Shown here: piece after piece, positions 18,796 to 31,559 of the stretch
Position numbering within the stretch: the stretch's first letter is position 1
How the letters are laid out: every line of letters starts with the position of its first letter
Assembly (NCBI GenBank): GCA_949752745.1
Contig: OX457026.1
Location: 43,307,239 to 43,371,238, forward strand
Source: Protula sp. h YS-2021
Lineage: Eukaryota; Annelida; Polychaeta; Sabellida; Serpulidae
Direction of reading: 5' to 3'
DNA: 64,000 bases
The notes under the pieces: model-generated
What the model was told of the DNA's origin: nothing
Database searches by the model: none
What the model saw: the letters and a program-made list of their open reading frames with translations, nothing else
Position numbers and translations under genes: made by a program

Positions 18796-19245
18796 TCAAG
18801 GCATCAACCATATGAAAGGTGTAGCACCAAACCAAAAGCTTCTCATCACCATTGAAATATTGAGACAAATTCACAAAATATTTAAAACATAATATGTTCA
18901 AATAGTGACTGCTGCCCATGAAAGACACGTTCCAGCTGTGTTTTAGGTTCACATGCCTGGTTGCGTTTTTGTGCTGTCTACGGATGTGCACCTTGCTCAC
19001 AAACTCGCTTCCAGCCACGACTGTCGGAGCGATCTGTGCACAAAGGATACTCAGTTTCTCCCAAGGGCGGGCTGCTCAGGATACAGCAGACTGAAACTGT
19101 GCAGGACTTCAACGCTGTTCTCCACATTCCCTTACCACGAATTGCAGATTCCCCATTGTATCCCTTGGCTTCATGGAATAACTGCTGTCACGCGCAAAAC
19201 AAGACGACAATTCACCGGTCTTCTCGTTTGCAAAGTATGGGACCA

Positions 19246-19666
19246 GAATCCCGGTCATCTGCCCCCCGGTCAACTGCCCCCCTGTCATCTGCCCCTCTTT
19301 TTTGCAACCCGGTCGACTGATCCCCTCTTCAAAGTGGAGGGATGGTCGCTTGCCCCCTCAATATACTATTTTTTCTTGGGTTCTTGGCTTACAAAGACAC
19401 AATAAATAAAATTATATTTATTTTACTGAATGCATTGCACCTGGGTAAATTGCAATTCACCAATAGAAAACTAATTGTAATTAGAATTGCAATTAGTTTA
19501 AGGATCAGTCTCTCTTAAGATCAGTATTGGTGAATAGATCAATGAAGATCAATTGTTTCAGAGACGAAGTAGACAGGGACATCACAATTGCCTAATTTTT
19601 TAAAGAATTTTTTCCACTTAAAAAAAGGGGGAGGGCAGATGACCGGGGGACAGATGATCGTTTACC
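19246..19666. mobile_element. Foldback element, GGTCATCTGCCCC type, with 9-bp target duplication
   Basis: 421-bp element. The left end starts GAATCCCGGTCATCTGCCC with tandem CGGTCAACTGCCCC words; the right end is the inverse (GGGCAGATGACCGG). It is flanked by a perfect 9-bp direct repeat ATGGGACCA (19237-19245 and 19667-19675). No coding sequence. Confidence 0.82.
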
Positions 19667-19675
19667 ATGGGACCA

Positions 19676-22600
19676 CACTCGCTATGACACACTCTGTCTT
19701 TCTCTCAATCCTGCTGACGCTTCTTTCGCAACTGGGTTTGAAACAGCGTGATTACAGTGATCACTCTTTTAGCCGCGGTGGCACGAGCTTTGCATTCGTA
19801 CCCACATAAAGACACAGAGAGCATGGCGCTCAGACGCATACGAAAAATCGCTGATCACCCAATGGTTACACATAAAAGAATAGCCTGTCGACTTCAATCC
19901 ACCTAGAAGTACTTCCTCATGACCTACTATCTAGTAACAGGTTCGGAGTAATTTTGGTTATCTTATTATGCGCTTATGTGTTAAATGATGTAATGAAAAT
20001 AAATCAATTTGTCCGACCCGTATTTTCGTTGCGTATTGAGAACTACAAACCACAATGAACGGACAATTTCTCGGGGTGTTTGCCCATTAATGACACTGTG
20101 CTTAACTCATTTTTTCAGTGTATTTCTGTGTACCAGTGTTTTGTAAGCACTGTATAATTATAATAACAATGATAATAATGTTGCTTCCTGATGATGTAAT
20201 CAAAAACCGTCAATTTTTAAAACCATCCGCGATAAAATGTGGGTTGTAAAAGCTACGTAAAATAAAATAATGCCAAGTTGATGCCATGTTACGGAGTTTT
20301 TCTTCTTTAACTAGGACAAAAATGCATGGATACACGAGAACCTACATCTTAAAGCGAAATATTAAACACTTGGCCAAAAAAAAATATTATTTAAAAATCA
20401 CTTTCTCAGTTCTAGTAGACATGGTCAGAGGAGTAGTAAAGACGAAATGACGGAAGGGTAAAGAGAAAAAAACGTCCAAGACATTGGCCCCATACAACTT
20501 CATACACCTTTTCCAATCATTGACTTGGCAAGTATAAATAACATGATTTCTACGATCCAATCAGCCAACACGGTCATTTTTACCCGGCATACATTGTCAC
20601 AGTAGTGAAATTCTGAATAGCACAGAAAAGAGAGAGGTTTGAGTGAAATAATGGCTTTCAAACCTGACTGTCTGTTATAGGGGTGTCTAAAAATGTGCTC
20701 CGTGCATATGAACCTGTTTACTTATGAAAACCCCTAAGACATTGATAGGCCTGTATTCTCTTCTAACCTGAAGTATTTCAAATGCGTCATATCGACATTA
20801 GTCTAAGATATCTTACCTTATTGAATGAAACATAAACAAAGAAGACAAATATGGGAGGGTGAATTTAAAAGCAGTATTGTCCAGCCAAATGTCATTTCCA
20901 GTATTATTTAGGAAGTTTTAAGCAGACAAAACACAACAGTAGCAGGATAAGACTGATTTGACATAAACTACTTAGTTATTGAAATTAAAACAGAATAAGA
21001 AGTGGAATTTAACAATCAATTTGAATTCGAACAGAAAATGTTTTGTATTTTTTCTCTTATGGCTTATTACACGTTATATACAAACCTGGACAATTTAATT
21101 ACATGCACAAGTTGGAGAAAACAATCATGTATACATTTTCCGAAAATGTTTATCACACACTATTTTTATAATACCGGACAGTCATTTAAGAAGACGGATT
21201 CAAAGTGAGGATTCAAAGTACTGGTTTTGCTCTTGAGATGGGCGTGTTTTCTGCATCAGAATCAACAGATTTCACTTAAACAATGTGGATTTTAATATTG
21301 CTTGAGTTCAGTTAAGTTCATATGTGCAAGGTAATATTATATATTGTACAAAATAATAAATTTTGCAAAGAAAAAGTCGAAAAAATCAATCATTTCGTTG
21401 CATTGATCCTTAGTTACAAGATAGTTCCATTTTATCAATTCGAATGCCACGACTGTAGTTGCTGTGGAGTGAGTTTATGGTGTTTCCAAACATAGCTTAC
21501 CTTTTATTGAGGTTAAATTGAAATAAATAGGATAAAAAGCTTACGGTCATAGATATATCCTGTGTTATTTTTAGCAATCATTTCGTTCAATTTTTACATA
21601 TTTGTGTCGTGTCCAAAACGTACTTCAAAATATATGGTGAGAGTTTAACGCTTAAACAATGTTGTCTTTCCTTTTCTCACGAAGGAGAACCAGTTAGATA
21701 ATTATTAGATGGAAATGAAAGGCGTGTGTTTAGACGTATTATGTGTGTTCTTGATTGGTATATGACAAACTTCATGCTCAAAAGATCGGTAGCGTTGAAC
21801 TCAATATTCAGTCCAGTTCCATTGTTGTTCACTTTCCTTTAATTGATCGTCAGTTCACATGCCCTTGAGTCACCCGGCATAGAATCGCTCTCAATAGCTC
21901 CAGATGTGGTGTTTCTCAAACCTTGAACTTGCTTATTCTAAAACTAGAGGTATTTGCATATTTCAAAATGTCGAGAAGTGAAAATAGGCAGCTTTTGGTA
22001 CATCACATCACTTCTGGTGTTGCAAGATAGTATATTTCTATAGTGCAAAAAATGTATATAAGACGAGGGAAAATAATCTTGGTTATACCTACCAGACCAC
22101 TAAAATAACATAAAAAAAAACTGACCTGGCCGGGTCTAAAAATCAAACGGAAGGCCGGGTATACAAAATTTTAACCTAATTGGATGTGCATCATGGAGCA
22201 GTCACAAAATCACAACATTAAAAAATCATAAATCATACACAGAAGAACAGCTTACTCCATATTTAGCTGCGTTTGACAATAAATGCTTTGCTAAATACAG
22301 ATGCAACAAACATGGTAAAATTTGGTGATCACATTAAAGATGAACAATGAAAAGGAGTTCATTCGTGAAATACTGACATCAAGGATTTAACCTATACTTG
22401 AAGAAGTAAAAATAGTGACATTTTGGACGCTTTCACCGACGTTGAAAATGTTTCCCATAACGTCGCTTGAAAAAACTTTGAAAGACAAAATTTCTGTTTT
22501 TTTATAGCCATATCCTAAGTTGGTGAGGGAGGTGGCGGACATTTTAAAAACTTTTTGCGTCTTGAAATATTACAACGATGTCGTTAGAACATTAGTGGAA

Positions 22601-23935
22601 TTCTGATCAGTTTATGTTTTAAGTCGGCTAAATGGTGTTGATTCAGTGAAGTCGCAAAGACAAATACGTGTTCCACAAACATCGCTATTATGTTCTGTTT
22701 TATAGCTTTAAACTTTATAACCGGGTCGTTCTGGTTACATTTGCGTAGGTGACCCGACGTTATTCTAACGATAGAAAAATTACAGTACGGGTTTTACTTT
22801 CCAATGTCTATATAATTTAATAATATCTATACGGGAGGTTGATCGATGTAGCTCTATCTGACATTCAATTAGAAATCCTTTTTTGAAACAGATATTTAAT
22901 GTATACAGAGATCAATCTGTTTTAATGGATATTTCTTAATGAATTGAAATGGGTTTCTACTTCTTCACATATGCAACTAAATTCACTATCAGTCATTAAT
23001 GAAAATAAATAGAGATCACCAATATTTTTTTTACAAATAATCGAAACTAAAATTCAGATATTTTGTTGAAATACCAACTAATGTAAAATTCTGTTTGTGG
23101 GTGCTGCTTTCTCAATAAACATTGAAAAAAGTATTTTGTTGAGAAAGAGATGCCCATAACCATAGAATCATCTGTAATTTCTTTTGTTCGCACCAGTGTG
23201 TTATGTTCAAACAACGGTGTGTTGTTGAAAATATTACATTTAAGAATAAAAGATGACGTCATCAATATTGCTTCTCGAATAATTAATAGTCATTAACGCT
23301 CAGCAAGTTACCATCACACATGGTCGCTCAAAGTATGAAATAATTAATCGTTTATCCCAACCATGAATGGAAAGAAAATGAAAGGAATCCGGATATAGAG
23401 AAGCAAGTACGTTACAGTAAGCAGCCTCATGGACATGACTTGTAGCGAGAGATATGAGTAGTGTGAGGTAGGTAGAACGTACTTTCGAAATGTGAAGGGT
23501 TTTGAGCGAAATATGAAATACGGTTGGCGGTTAGAAATAAACAATTTGGATCTTTGCGGGTTCGTATCAACTAAAAATTACATGTGCGTGTCTCATCGGT
23601 TCGGGCATTAAGGGCCTGTCTTCAAAAGAACGAGGCCGCATTTTGCATTTATAATTCATAGGTACTGCAAATACAAGAATGTGACTGTGAACTTACAAAA
23701 CATACAAGTCAAGACGCATCCACACAGATAAAAATTATGCTCATCTGTAATATTTTTTATCATTCCTTCGTATCGAGTGTTTTTTAAACACAGGTGAAGC
23801 AATTTCCTAATTATGTCACCGTATTATCGAACTGTGGAAATATTCTCTGGTTAAAAGAAAATGCAGATAAAGGGGGCTAATTTTGAGGATAGACAAGGTC
23901 CGTGCGGACTGCTAATTTCGTAAAAAAGGGTTAAT
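19676..23935. other. Gene-poor AT-rich stretch
   Basis: I see no convincing exon, RNA gene or array in these 4.2 kb. A weak inverted pair of GGCCGGGTCT/GACCCGAC words (about 22120-22160 and 22720-22760) may mark another decayed foldback element. Confidence 0.4.
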
Positions 23936-23939
23936 TTTT

Positions 23940-24085
23940 ATTTTATTTTAGTTCTCCGCGTTTGCCACAAAAATCATCTTCTTTCAGAGGTTCTGTGTTT
24001 GGCTAAAGAGGGGGTATTATTTCAAAATTAGCGTTCCGCGTTTAGGGGTCGTTTTAAAAATTCCATAGATACGCATGGTAACCAG
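23940..24085 (+). repeat. Dispersed repeat, copy 1 (shared with 48530-48640)
   Basis: TATTATTTCAAAA, GCGTTTAGGG, TCGTTTTA and GAAATTC/AAATTCC followed by GACGCATG/TACGCATG are shared in order and strand with 48565-48630. Identity of the repeat is unknown. Confidence 0.5.
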
Positions 24086-24243
24086 TTGTACGTATGTTAC
24101 CCTCGGGCTGTTTGTTTGTGGTTCCACTGATTAATATGCCTAACGATACCATAACCTAATTTATCTTGCGAAGAGATGTAGAAATTCCTTATGCCGCCCT
24201 GCATTTGGGCGTCAAGTTTGAAAAACGACTTAAGGATAAAAAC

Positions 24244-25494
24244 GATATCCCGACATAAGGTCCAGCGACAAAAGTTGCAAAAAAGGTCCAGCGAGAAAAT
24301 GTTCAAATTTAAATTTTAGGGCATGTTAATAATTAAGATCGAATAAACTTTTATCTTGTAAAAGAATTTTATTATGTTGAACAAATGTCTAACAATTTAC
24401 ATATGAACATGCCACATTACCTGTCTTTAAAAAGTGCAAGACTTCGAATGAACAGAAAGTTCGATCACTATTCTAACACAGCAAACAAAAACTACTTTCA
24501 AACTGTAAACTTCATTACTTTTCTAGGACAAGGATGTTGACCTCTATAAACCTTAATTACTAACCATCACAATTTTAGTTCATTATAGCATATTTTCCAA
24601 AAACTGTCGATGTAATTGCCTATTCATCCCCTTCTTGATTTTCAAGGTTTACAGGCTGCCATCTTATGTAATGTCCAACTCCACGTAAAAACTCTTCCAT
24701 TCTTTGTCGTGTATGAGAAACCGTTGTGGGCGTTCATCAGATGTTTTGGTCCATTCTCCACCCACAACTAGGTTATCGAGTGTCTGGTATCGTAGGCGTG
24801 TTCTTCGCGCGTCGGCGCTGTATCATGTACTTGAGGGCGTCATCATGCCCAAGAAGGGGACGAGCATTTTCAGCAGGTGCAGCGCGTTTGGCGTTGATAA
24901 TATTCGGCGGATTGTCTCGTGTACGAGATGCGGTGTCCTTCATTTCCGCTTTGGCATTGAACGGTTTTCTTTTGACTGTAGAACTTCCATGATTTTTCGA
25001 CAAAGTCGCGCCATATTTATAATGCAAAAAACGGCTCAGGCCACCGGTGCAATAAAAGCAATTGGCGTTTTATTTTTTTCCTTGATTTTGCTTGGTATTT
25101 TCACCCTTACTCCGTTAATGATTGAAAGCTTATACTCTAGACCTGCTGTTCAAATTAATTTCAATTCGTTTTCAGACTTCCGTGTATGATGGATTATAAA
25201 CAGTTGCAATTAATTAAATAATCAGGTAATCAGCCATGTATAATTGCAATACAGCAAACCCGTATGCAATACAACACACTACTTCGGCATTTGAAGCGCC
25301 GGATCGATAGTATTGAATCATAGGTAATTGCACATCAAGCATCCTGTGATGGCGTAGGGCTGTAAGCTCTAGTTACTAATCTTTAAAGGAAATCGAACGG
25401 GAATAATTTTTATTTATGAAAATATTGCAATCTGGGCCTTTTGTCGGAGTGCCTTATTTGGGCCTTATGTCGCTGGGCGTTCTGTCGTGGATTC
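24244..25494. mobile_element. MULE-like foldback element carrying a FLYWCH/MULE fragment
   Basis: 1,251-bp element between 8-bp direct repeats ATAAAAAC (24236-24243 and 25495-25502). Left end: GATATCCCGACATAAGG and two GGTCCAGCGA words; right end, read inward, GAATCCACGACAGAACGCC and CCAGCGACATAAGG. The interior holds a minus-strand coding remnant of a FLYWCH-type MULE transposase (24773-25027), which ties the foldback family to mutator-like transposons. Confidence 0.75.
24650..25027 (-). pseudogene. FLYWCH/MULE transposase N-terminal fragment
   Basis: The open frame 24773-25027 contains YGATLSKNHG, FNAKAEMKDTASRTRDNPP and DALKYMIQRRRAKNTPTIPD. This order (end of a FLYWCH zinc finger, then a variable helical region with R..A...P..II, then the A(L)..MI.R.R motif) is that of invertebrate FLYWCH-type proteins with a MULE transposase domain. 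Coding character seems to continue leftward in another frame to about 24650 (LDNLVVGGEWTKTS). The catalytic MULE DDE domain is absent. It lies wholly inside the foldback element. Confidence 0.55.
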
Positions 25495-25663
25495 ATAAAA
25501 ACTGTGAAATGTTAATAAGCAAATGTAAATGTAGCTCAATCCTTTCGAGACAGTGTTCTAACAATAAAAAGTAGAAACCAAGAGAGAGCACCTTGCATTC
25601 ATTTTCTTATAAACTTATTCTATTGCCACGTCATTGCCCAACATACAAATGTTGCTTTACAAG

Positions 25664-26371
25664 AATCCACGACAATTCATCTAGCGATATTTCATCTATC
25701 TACAAATCATCTAGCGACAATTCATCTTGATGGCGAGGTGGTGTACAACTCATCTAAATTTTATATAGCTGATTTTTTTTTAATTCCAAGTACGTTGCAA
25801 GAACAATTTTTAACTGAATATGGAGGGTTAAAACAAAGTAAATGCGGTGGCTTATACCTGAAACAGGCCAGCGCTAGCGCACTAATCCCCTTCCTGTTGC
25901 ACCATCTTACTCATTATTAAAGGATATTGCTGGGTCAAAAGAACATCCATCACTGCCAAGGTTTGCCTGGATTGTCGGCGTTTAAATGTCTACATGCGCG
26001 CTGTTAAATCCCCAAGTGCTTAATCCCCCAGAGTAGGTTATGCCACGTGTGCCAAATTATCTCGTAGAGCTAGTAGTGGAAGGTCAATGGGCTGAAACCG
26101 CTGGCGAAAACCCACAACAGTTGCTCTTTTTTTCACAACGGCCAGCACCCGAATTCCTGATTAGTCATCTTTAAAACAAGTATGGAAAAGTAGCCACTTT
26201 GCCATAAGATTGCAAATTTTGAATTAACAGCAATTAGCAGCTTTGTTATAATGTTGTGCATTATTGCAAATGTGAATCTATGAAGCAGTAGAATACTGGA
26301 GTTTGAAAACTTTTTTTCTATTAACATCAATTAAATGAATTTGTCGCTGGATGAATTGTCGGAATAACGCT
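25664..26371. mobile_element. Foldback element, CAATTCATCTAGCGA type
   Basis: Left end GAATCCACGACAATTCATC with three or four CATCTAGCGA words (25664-25740); right end inverse (TCGCTGGATGAATTGTCGG, about 26343-26362). The outermost bases GAATCC match those of other elements here. Target duplication unclear. Confidence 0.6.
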
Positions 26372-26462
26372 TTCTTGCTGTGACTGTCGCTGGTTCTTAA
26401 ATAAAAAAATGTGGGCAAAAACTGTGAAATAAAAGTTTCTTTCACAGATCTCATGGTTTTAC

Positions 26463-26878
26463 GGGATTTGGTCATTTGCTCAGCCGTCATTTGCTCGCCT
26501 GTCGTTTGCTCACCAACTTAGCGAAAAAACGGTTGTTTTCTCAACACCAAAACTTCATTCCGTATTTTACATTATCTTTTCAAACTTTTCGATACGATAA
26601 CAAATTGTTTGAACTCAACTCAAATTTTACATATTAAAAAACATCCGCTGCTCAGTTTTATTGATATCTCCCACTCCCACTAATGTAGTTACAGAATTGA
26701 GATAATTGAAATAGGATCTATTTGTCTTTCGTACGATAAGGGGAATCTCTTGTTTTAAGAAGAGAAGTTAATTTTTGTAAATGACAAAAATCAAGGGTAA
26801 TAAAATTTAGGTGGTGAGCAAATGATCGTTTTTCATTAAGCCGGTGAGCAAACGACCGGTGAGCAAATGACCTATCCC
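26463..26878. mobile_element. Foldback element, TCATTTGCTCACCGG type
   Basis: Left end GGGATTTGGTCATTTGCTC with three tandem words; right end inverse GAGCAAATGACCTATCCC at 26860-26878. An internal TTTTTCATTAAG next to the repeats is shared with the element at 16546. A flanking TTTAC repeat is only suggestive. Confidence 0.65.
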
Positions 26879-26892
26879 TCGTTTACAGCTGG

Positions 26893-27358
26893 GAATACTG
26901 GTAAACAGTCAGGTGCCTCCCCCGCCGAACACCTGCTCTCCCACCCCGTTTTGTCAACCCGGTCAACTGCCCCCCCTAGGACAACTGAACCCGGTCATCT
27001 GCCCCCTCTCCCAATTGAATTACAGGGGAATGTGAATGGGCTATTTCATTCTATGTTTCAATGGAAATATTTGACTGCTGAAGCCCCTTCCCTCCCACCC
27101 CCAGCGTCCAGTCGCTAGCTTAGGTGCCCTTTTTCATATAAAAGGAGGGGGGAACATTTCAGTTAATAAAAATTCTAAATCACAAGAGTTCATGATCTTG
27201 TTTATATTATTAGAGGTGCTATCGCTTTGAAAATTGTGAGGTCGATTCATGCCGATGACCGAGGGGCGAGGGGGGGGGGGAGTTGTCCTTAGGGGTGCAG
27301 TTGACCGGGTTAACAAACCGGGGGCGGGGGTCATGTGTCCGGGGCGTAAGTGACCGCT
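26893..27358. mobile_element. Foldback element, AACCCGGTCAACTGCCCC type
   Basis: TTTGTCAACCCGGTCAACTG at 26950 and its inverse CAGTTGACCGGGTTAACAAA at 27297 define the arms, with AGGACAACT on both sides. Ends resemble GAATACTGG/GAATAGCGG. Contains a G11 run (27274-27284). Confidence 0.6.
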
Positions 27359-28835
27359 ATTCGGGAAGACATTAAGGCCCAATCGGAAAGCCATTTGGGT
27401 GGAAACAATAGGGCTAAAGAGAATATACAAGAAGACATAACACGCTGAACGGGTAGTTTGGATGGACAGCCACGGGAGGTATTTTGAAAAGTTAGATCAT
27501 CTTGGGGAAGCACAATCAACTTTGTCCGTTAGAACACACAATTTCTTAACATGTTCACAAAGATTACCCAAGCAAATGGTGAAAACAATGGTGCATAACA
27601 AAACAGAGAACTTTTTAAGCATAGAAAAGCATGGTAAAAAGCCATCGCCGGGTGTACAGCTCCCAACCGGAGAGGATTCTGATCAGGGAGGGCCACAGGT
27701 GCTTGGAAACGAAAGTTGAACAATGAAAGGACTTGAATATTATCTGTTGTTTCAACAGATCAATTTAAGGATTTGAAGATTTAAGAAAGCAACAACCACT
27801 AAGGTGGGCACTTTGATGTCAAGTTTACAGGGTGCTCCTCCAGCAAGGGCTGAAATCCCAGAATGTCATTCTCACGTAATATACCATTTTATGGCCTCAC
27901 CAGTTTGTGCAGACCCGGTGCATCATACCTGATATTTGACAATTTAACTCTCACTGAATTTCTTTCTGGCCATTTTACTAATGCCAGAAGTTCCCCGGAA
28001 CCAAAAAAGTACCCGCCTAGAACATAAACAATTTCACATGAACCTAGCTCGGTCGTTTTCTTGGAATTCTCTGCCTTCGATGCCGCCAATGGTCGAATTT
28101 GCTAGTTGATCTCAAGGAACATATTTTGACGCAATTCGTCGAGTCCTGACAGGCTCTCAGTTCCACGGTATTAAGTAGGAACCACTGTAATCGCTTTATT
28201 TCCGATATCTGTGTTTATTCAAACTACCGCTTTTTCACATATTTGTTGGTGGAAAGCTAGCACAGAATCACGGGATCACCTGGCACGTCAATATGCGTCA
28301 ACAGGGGTAGGACAAAATACCACCACAATCTTTTATTGCTTTCTCTGATCACCGGAGCTATTTATAACTGAACGTAACTAAAATAAACGTAAAATTACAT
28401 TCACTGAGACCATTCTACTTTACTGTAACTGTTCTTTTTGTAGATTCTAGTTAGATTATTGTCGTGGTTTATTGCTGTTGATATTGGTTTAAATTCTACT
28501 CATTTTAGTGCCCTATTTATATGCGGAAAGTCTCGCGCTATGACAATCCCTTATTAATAATGACATAACGGAGTATTTGCTCTTATTCTCTGCATATGAT
28601 TTTATAATCCCTAAGCCATCTCCGTTTCGCGTTTTATTTGAGCTTCTTCTATGATTGGACGCCACCGAGTCTGCGTTGTTACGCTGTATAATAAAAAGAT
28701 ATCGCTGGTGGTATTTTATCCTAATTTTCATTTCACAATATGTCAACAAAACATTCCTAGCATTAGCTCCAAATTGTCAAGCAGTTTTTGTGTTATCATG
28801 TTTAAATAGCCCCATCAACCGTGGTTTTAGCCAAG
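27359..28835. other. No recognised gene
   Basis: Mixed non-coding sequence; short open frames lack domain signals. Nothing further to report. Confidence 0.4.
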
Positions 28836-28839
28836 GAGG

Positions 28840-28990
28840 TTTGATTGATTGTCGTCTGTTCTGTACTCCCACCCTTATAATCTGTTTCTTATGATATTTG
28901 GTATATAGATCGCCTATCACAATGTAGGTGCATGCACTTTTTTTTCACTTTGACCTAATTTCAAGGTCATATTGAATTTTCACTTGAACG
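28840..28990 (+). repeat. Dispersed repeat, inverted relative to 31560-31690
   Basis: ATGATATTTGGTATATAGAT with GTAGGTGCAT downstream and a CGTCTGTNC-like head upstream is mirrored by ATCTATATACCAAATATCAT at about 31605. The two copies bracket the foldback element at 28996-31036. Confidence 0.55.
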
Positions 28991-29417
28991 TTTTCTATAT
29001 GTTACAGCGGATCTGAGGAATCAGCGAATCTGTAGATCCGCTGAAAATTTCAGCGAATATGTAGATACGCTGGTTCGACCAACGAATCTATAGATCGGCT
29101 GAAAATTTTAGCGGATCTCACAGATCCGCTGATTTTAGGCCGAGAAAATTCTACAGATCCGCTGAAATGATTGACAAAGCTAAATACTGTTGATATTGAG
29201 TATTGTCATAGCCCATAAGAGTTTATCATAGCTCAAAAGACATTGTTTTCATTAAAATGCCATTAGAAGCACATTGATTGCACTTCAATGCTAGTGTTAC
29301 TTTCCATGATCGTAGATCATAGAGCTTTAATTACAAGCTTCATAACTTGTGATCTTCTTATAAGAAAGAAGTCGTACATATTATGATTCTATTGGAGTGG
29401 TATTTGCTGAAAAGTAA

Positions 29418-29705
29418 TTGCAATTTAACAATGCAATGAACATAAATTCGATCTGCTTCAAGTTCTCTGGAGTATTTCATCTGTGGTCGTTCAATTTGAT
29501 TACCGAAAACGACGTAAAATTAAATGTAGAACTTTCACTAAGGCAAGCAGTTCAGTTTGAATCAACGTGTGGTGGACAGGGGTTTGTGAAGTGCAATTGT
29601 GCTGGTAGTAAACGGTGTCAAGCAAACAGATGTAACTGTTTCAAAGCAAAGGTAGAATGTAATTCGAGATGTCAATCTAGCCTGGCGTGTAAAAACAAGA
29701 TGTAA
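29418..29705 (+). pseudogene. Cys-rich CXC-like fragment of a transposon-type integrase protein
   Basis: The last 45 residues (GGQGFVKCNCAGSKRCQANR, then CNCFKAKVECNSRC) form a CxC...C..N.C.C.....C...C pattern. This matches the C-terminal CXC-like zinc-binding tail of KRBA2/SCAND3-like integrase proteins common in invertebrate genomes. Upstream residues show little that is recognisable, so only the tail of such a gene is present. Its position inside the foldback element suggests capture, as in Pack-MULEs, but simple insertion is equally possible. Confidence 0.45.
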
Positions 29706-30256
29706 CCCTCCTCGGTTGCAATTGGAGCTTTATTACTGATGAATGAGTTTTTGCATAGTTGCTGATTATAAGAGTAAATTTTGCTTTTAAGTCATGATCA
29801 CAAGTACTAGTGCTTCTATGATCAGTTTCCTTAATTGCAACTAGAATCTGGCTTTTAAGTAATAATCACAGTTAGAAGTTAGTACTTCAGCTGTTTTTAA
29901 TTGCAATTGGAGCAGTGGCTTATAAAAATCTTTTATGCCTATTTTTGTTAGGTACTACAACGCCAAACATCATAAGTTTTAATGCAGAACAGATCAAAAA
30001 TTACTTATTTGTATTATTAATGTGGTTGTGTGTTTGTATTAATAAAGCGGGTGCAAAATAACGTCTTATTGCATCAGACATAACAGCAGTGTTTACATAT
30101 TAATACCGTATATTTCGGCCATACGACTTAATATCAACAGTACTTTAACTTCGTCAATCGTTTCAGCGGATCTGTAGAATTTTCTCGGCCCAAAATCAGC
30201 GGATCTGTTACATACGCTAAAACTTTCAGCATATCTATAGATTCGCTGGTCGAACC

Positions 30257-30951
30257 GAATCCGGGACACCTCCTAATTGGACATCTCATAACCGGATATC
30301 TCGTAACTTTTTGAAAAAATGGGACATCTGGTAACCAACAAGAATAAAGCATGAAATCACAATATTCACTTTATTTACCAAAGCTTGTACAATCTAATCA
30401 AGTTAAAAAAACAAGCATAAGTTATAGACAACCCAACACCAATAAACCAATATTATATAAATTACTGGTACACTTTTCACAGCCGACTCGACAGTATCAG
30501 CCATTGACAGTTTGAAAGTCACGATATCACAACTGAGTTCGCATGATGTGGATTCAGCTCACAATCTTTCATCTCACTACATCTATAGATTTTCTTATCC
30601 TAATCTGTTGTTAAATTTTAATCTGAATTAATTGGCCTAATCTTGCCGTGATTTGCAAATGAAGTGAATTCATTTGGTTATCTTTTATCTCAACAGATCT
30701 GTAGTTTAACTGATAATAATCCAAATGTAAATCATGCTCAAAATTAAACAAAAATCTCCGGTCTGATATACTCATGAAAAGTGGTACTTACAATAAAGTT
30801 AAAATTTATAAAAAATATAAAAATTTCTGGTTATGAGATGTCCCATTTCTCCAAAAATTACGAAATGTCCGGTTGCGAGATGTCCGGTTACGAAATGTCG
30901 GTTGCGAGATGTCCGGTTACGATATGTCCGGTTACGAGGTGTCTGGATACC
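30257..30951. mobile_element. Nested foldback element, GAGATGTCCGGTTAC type, with 9-bp target duplication
   Basis: 695-bp element inside the right arm of the 28996-31036 element. Ends: GAATCCGGGACACCTCC on the left and, read inward, GGTATCCAGACACCTCG on the right, followed by tandem ACATCTCGTAACCGG words (30275-30330, inverse 30828-30945). Flanks are GGTCGAACC (30248-30256) and GGTGGAACC (30952-30960), a 9-bp duplication with one mismatch. Removing the insert re-creates the host arm motif. Confidence 0.85.
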
Positions 30952-31559
30952 GGTGGAACCAGCGTATCTTCAGATTCGCTGAAATTTTTCAGCGGATCTA
31001 CAGATTCGCTGATTCTACAGATCCGCTGTCACATATACACGATAAAACTACTTCGACAATTTTTACCAATTTTGAACAAGGCTTAACCAGTTCAGAAGGG
31101 CGATTTGGTTTGATTTTTTATGAGTAGTAAATTAAAACGGCCCGCAGTCGTCATCTTGGAATTTCATCCACAAATTATTGTTAGCAGCAGATAAAATAAA
31201 AACAACTTGACCGATCATCACTAAATTTTAGGCACCACTTAACCATTACAAAAGCATGCTTGAGACTGATTTCTATGATCGATCAACGAATTCGAACTGA
31301 TTTCCTGCTGCCATCTTCAATTTTTCAATAATTTCTTGGAAACACAAGAACTTGTAAACTACTCTACGAAACGTCATAAAATTTTACAGATTTGACCATC
31401 ACTCACTTGGGACTGGCTCTCAACTAAGTAGAAAAAGTTGCTCTCTGCGATCCGAAAATCAACCCCGAGCATGGAGCGTGTCTAAAATTTGGCGGTGATC
31501 AGTTTTTGTGTTATAACAAATTCCACGTGAAAATGGCTGCTAGTGCGACCTTCTAATTG

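Larger units (their letters stand above)
28996..31036. mobile_element. Foldback element, AGCGGATCTGTAGATTCGCTG type, with nested insertion and captured coding fragment
   Basis: Left arm 28996-29170 and right arm 30160-31036 consist of repeated AGCGGATCTGTAG and its own inverse, so each arm is itself hairpin-rich. Outer ends read TATATGTTACAGCGG and, inward from the right, TATATGTGACAGCGG. The right arm is split by another element (30257-30951). The interior includes a Cys-rich coding remnant (29418-29705). Confidence 0.7.

Noticed and set aside
18953..19240. A possible THAP zinc finger (MPGC, CAVYGC, W-x-x-A pattern)
   Set aside because: The pieces lie in different frames, the spacing of Cys and His is wrong and the AVPTIF box is not seen; too weak to annotate.
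22100..22770. A foldback element around GGCCGGGTCT / GACCCGAC words
   Set aside because: Arms are short and poorly matched, no tandem word or flanking repeat; left as a weak remark only.
24704..25189. A 161-codon plus-strand frame with a hydrophobic end
   Set aside because: It lies opposite the better supported FLYWCH/MULE fragment on the minus strand and shows no domain of its own.
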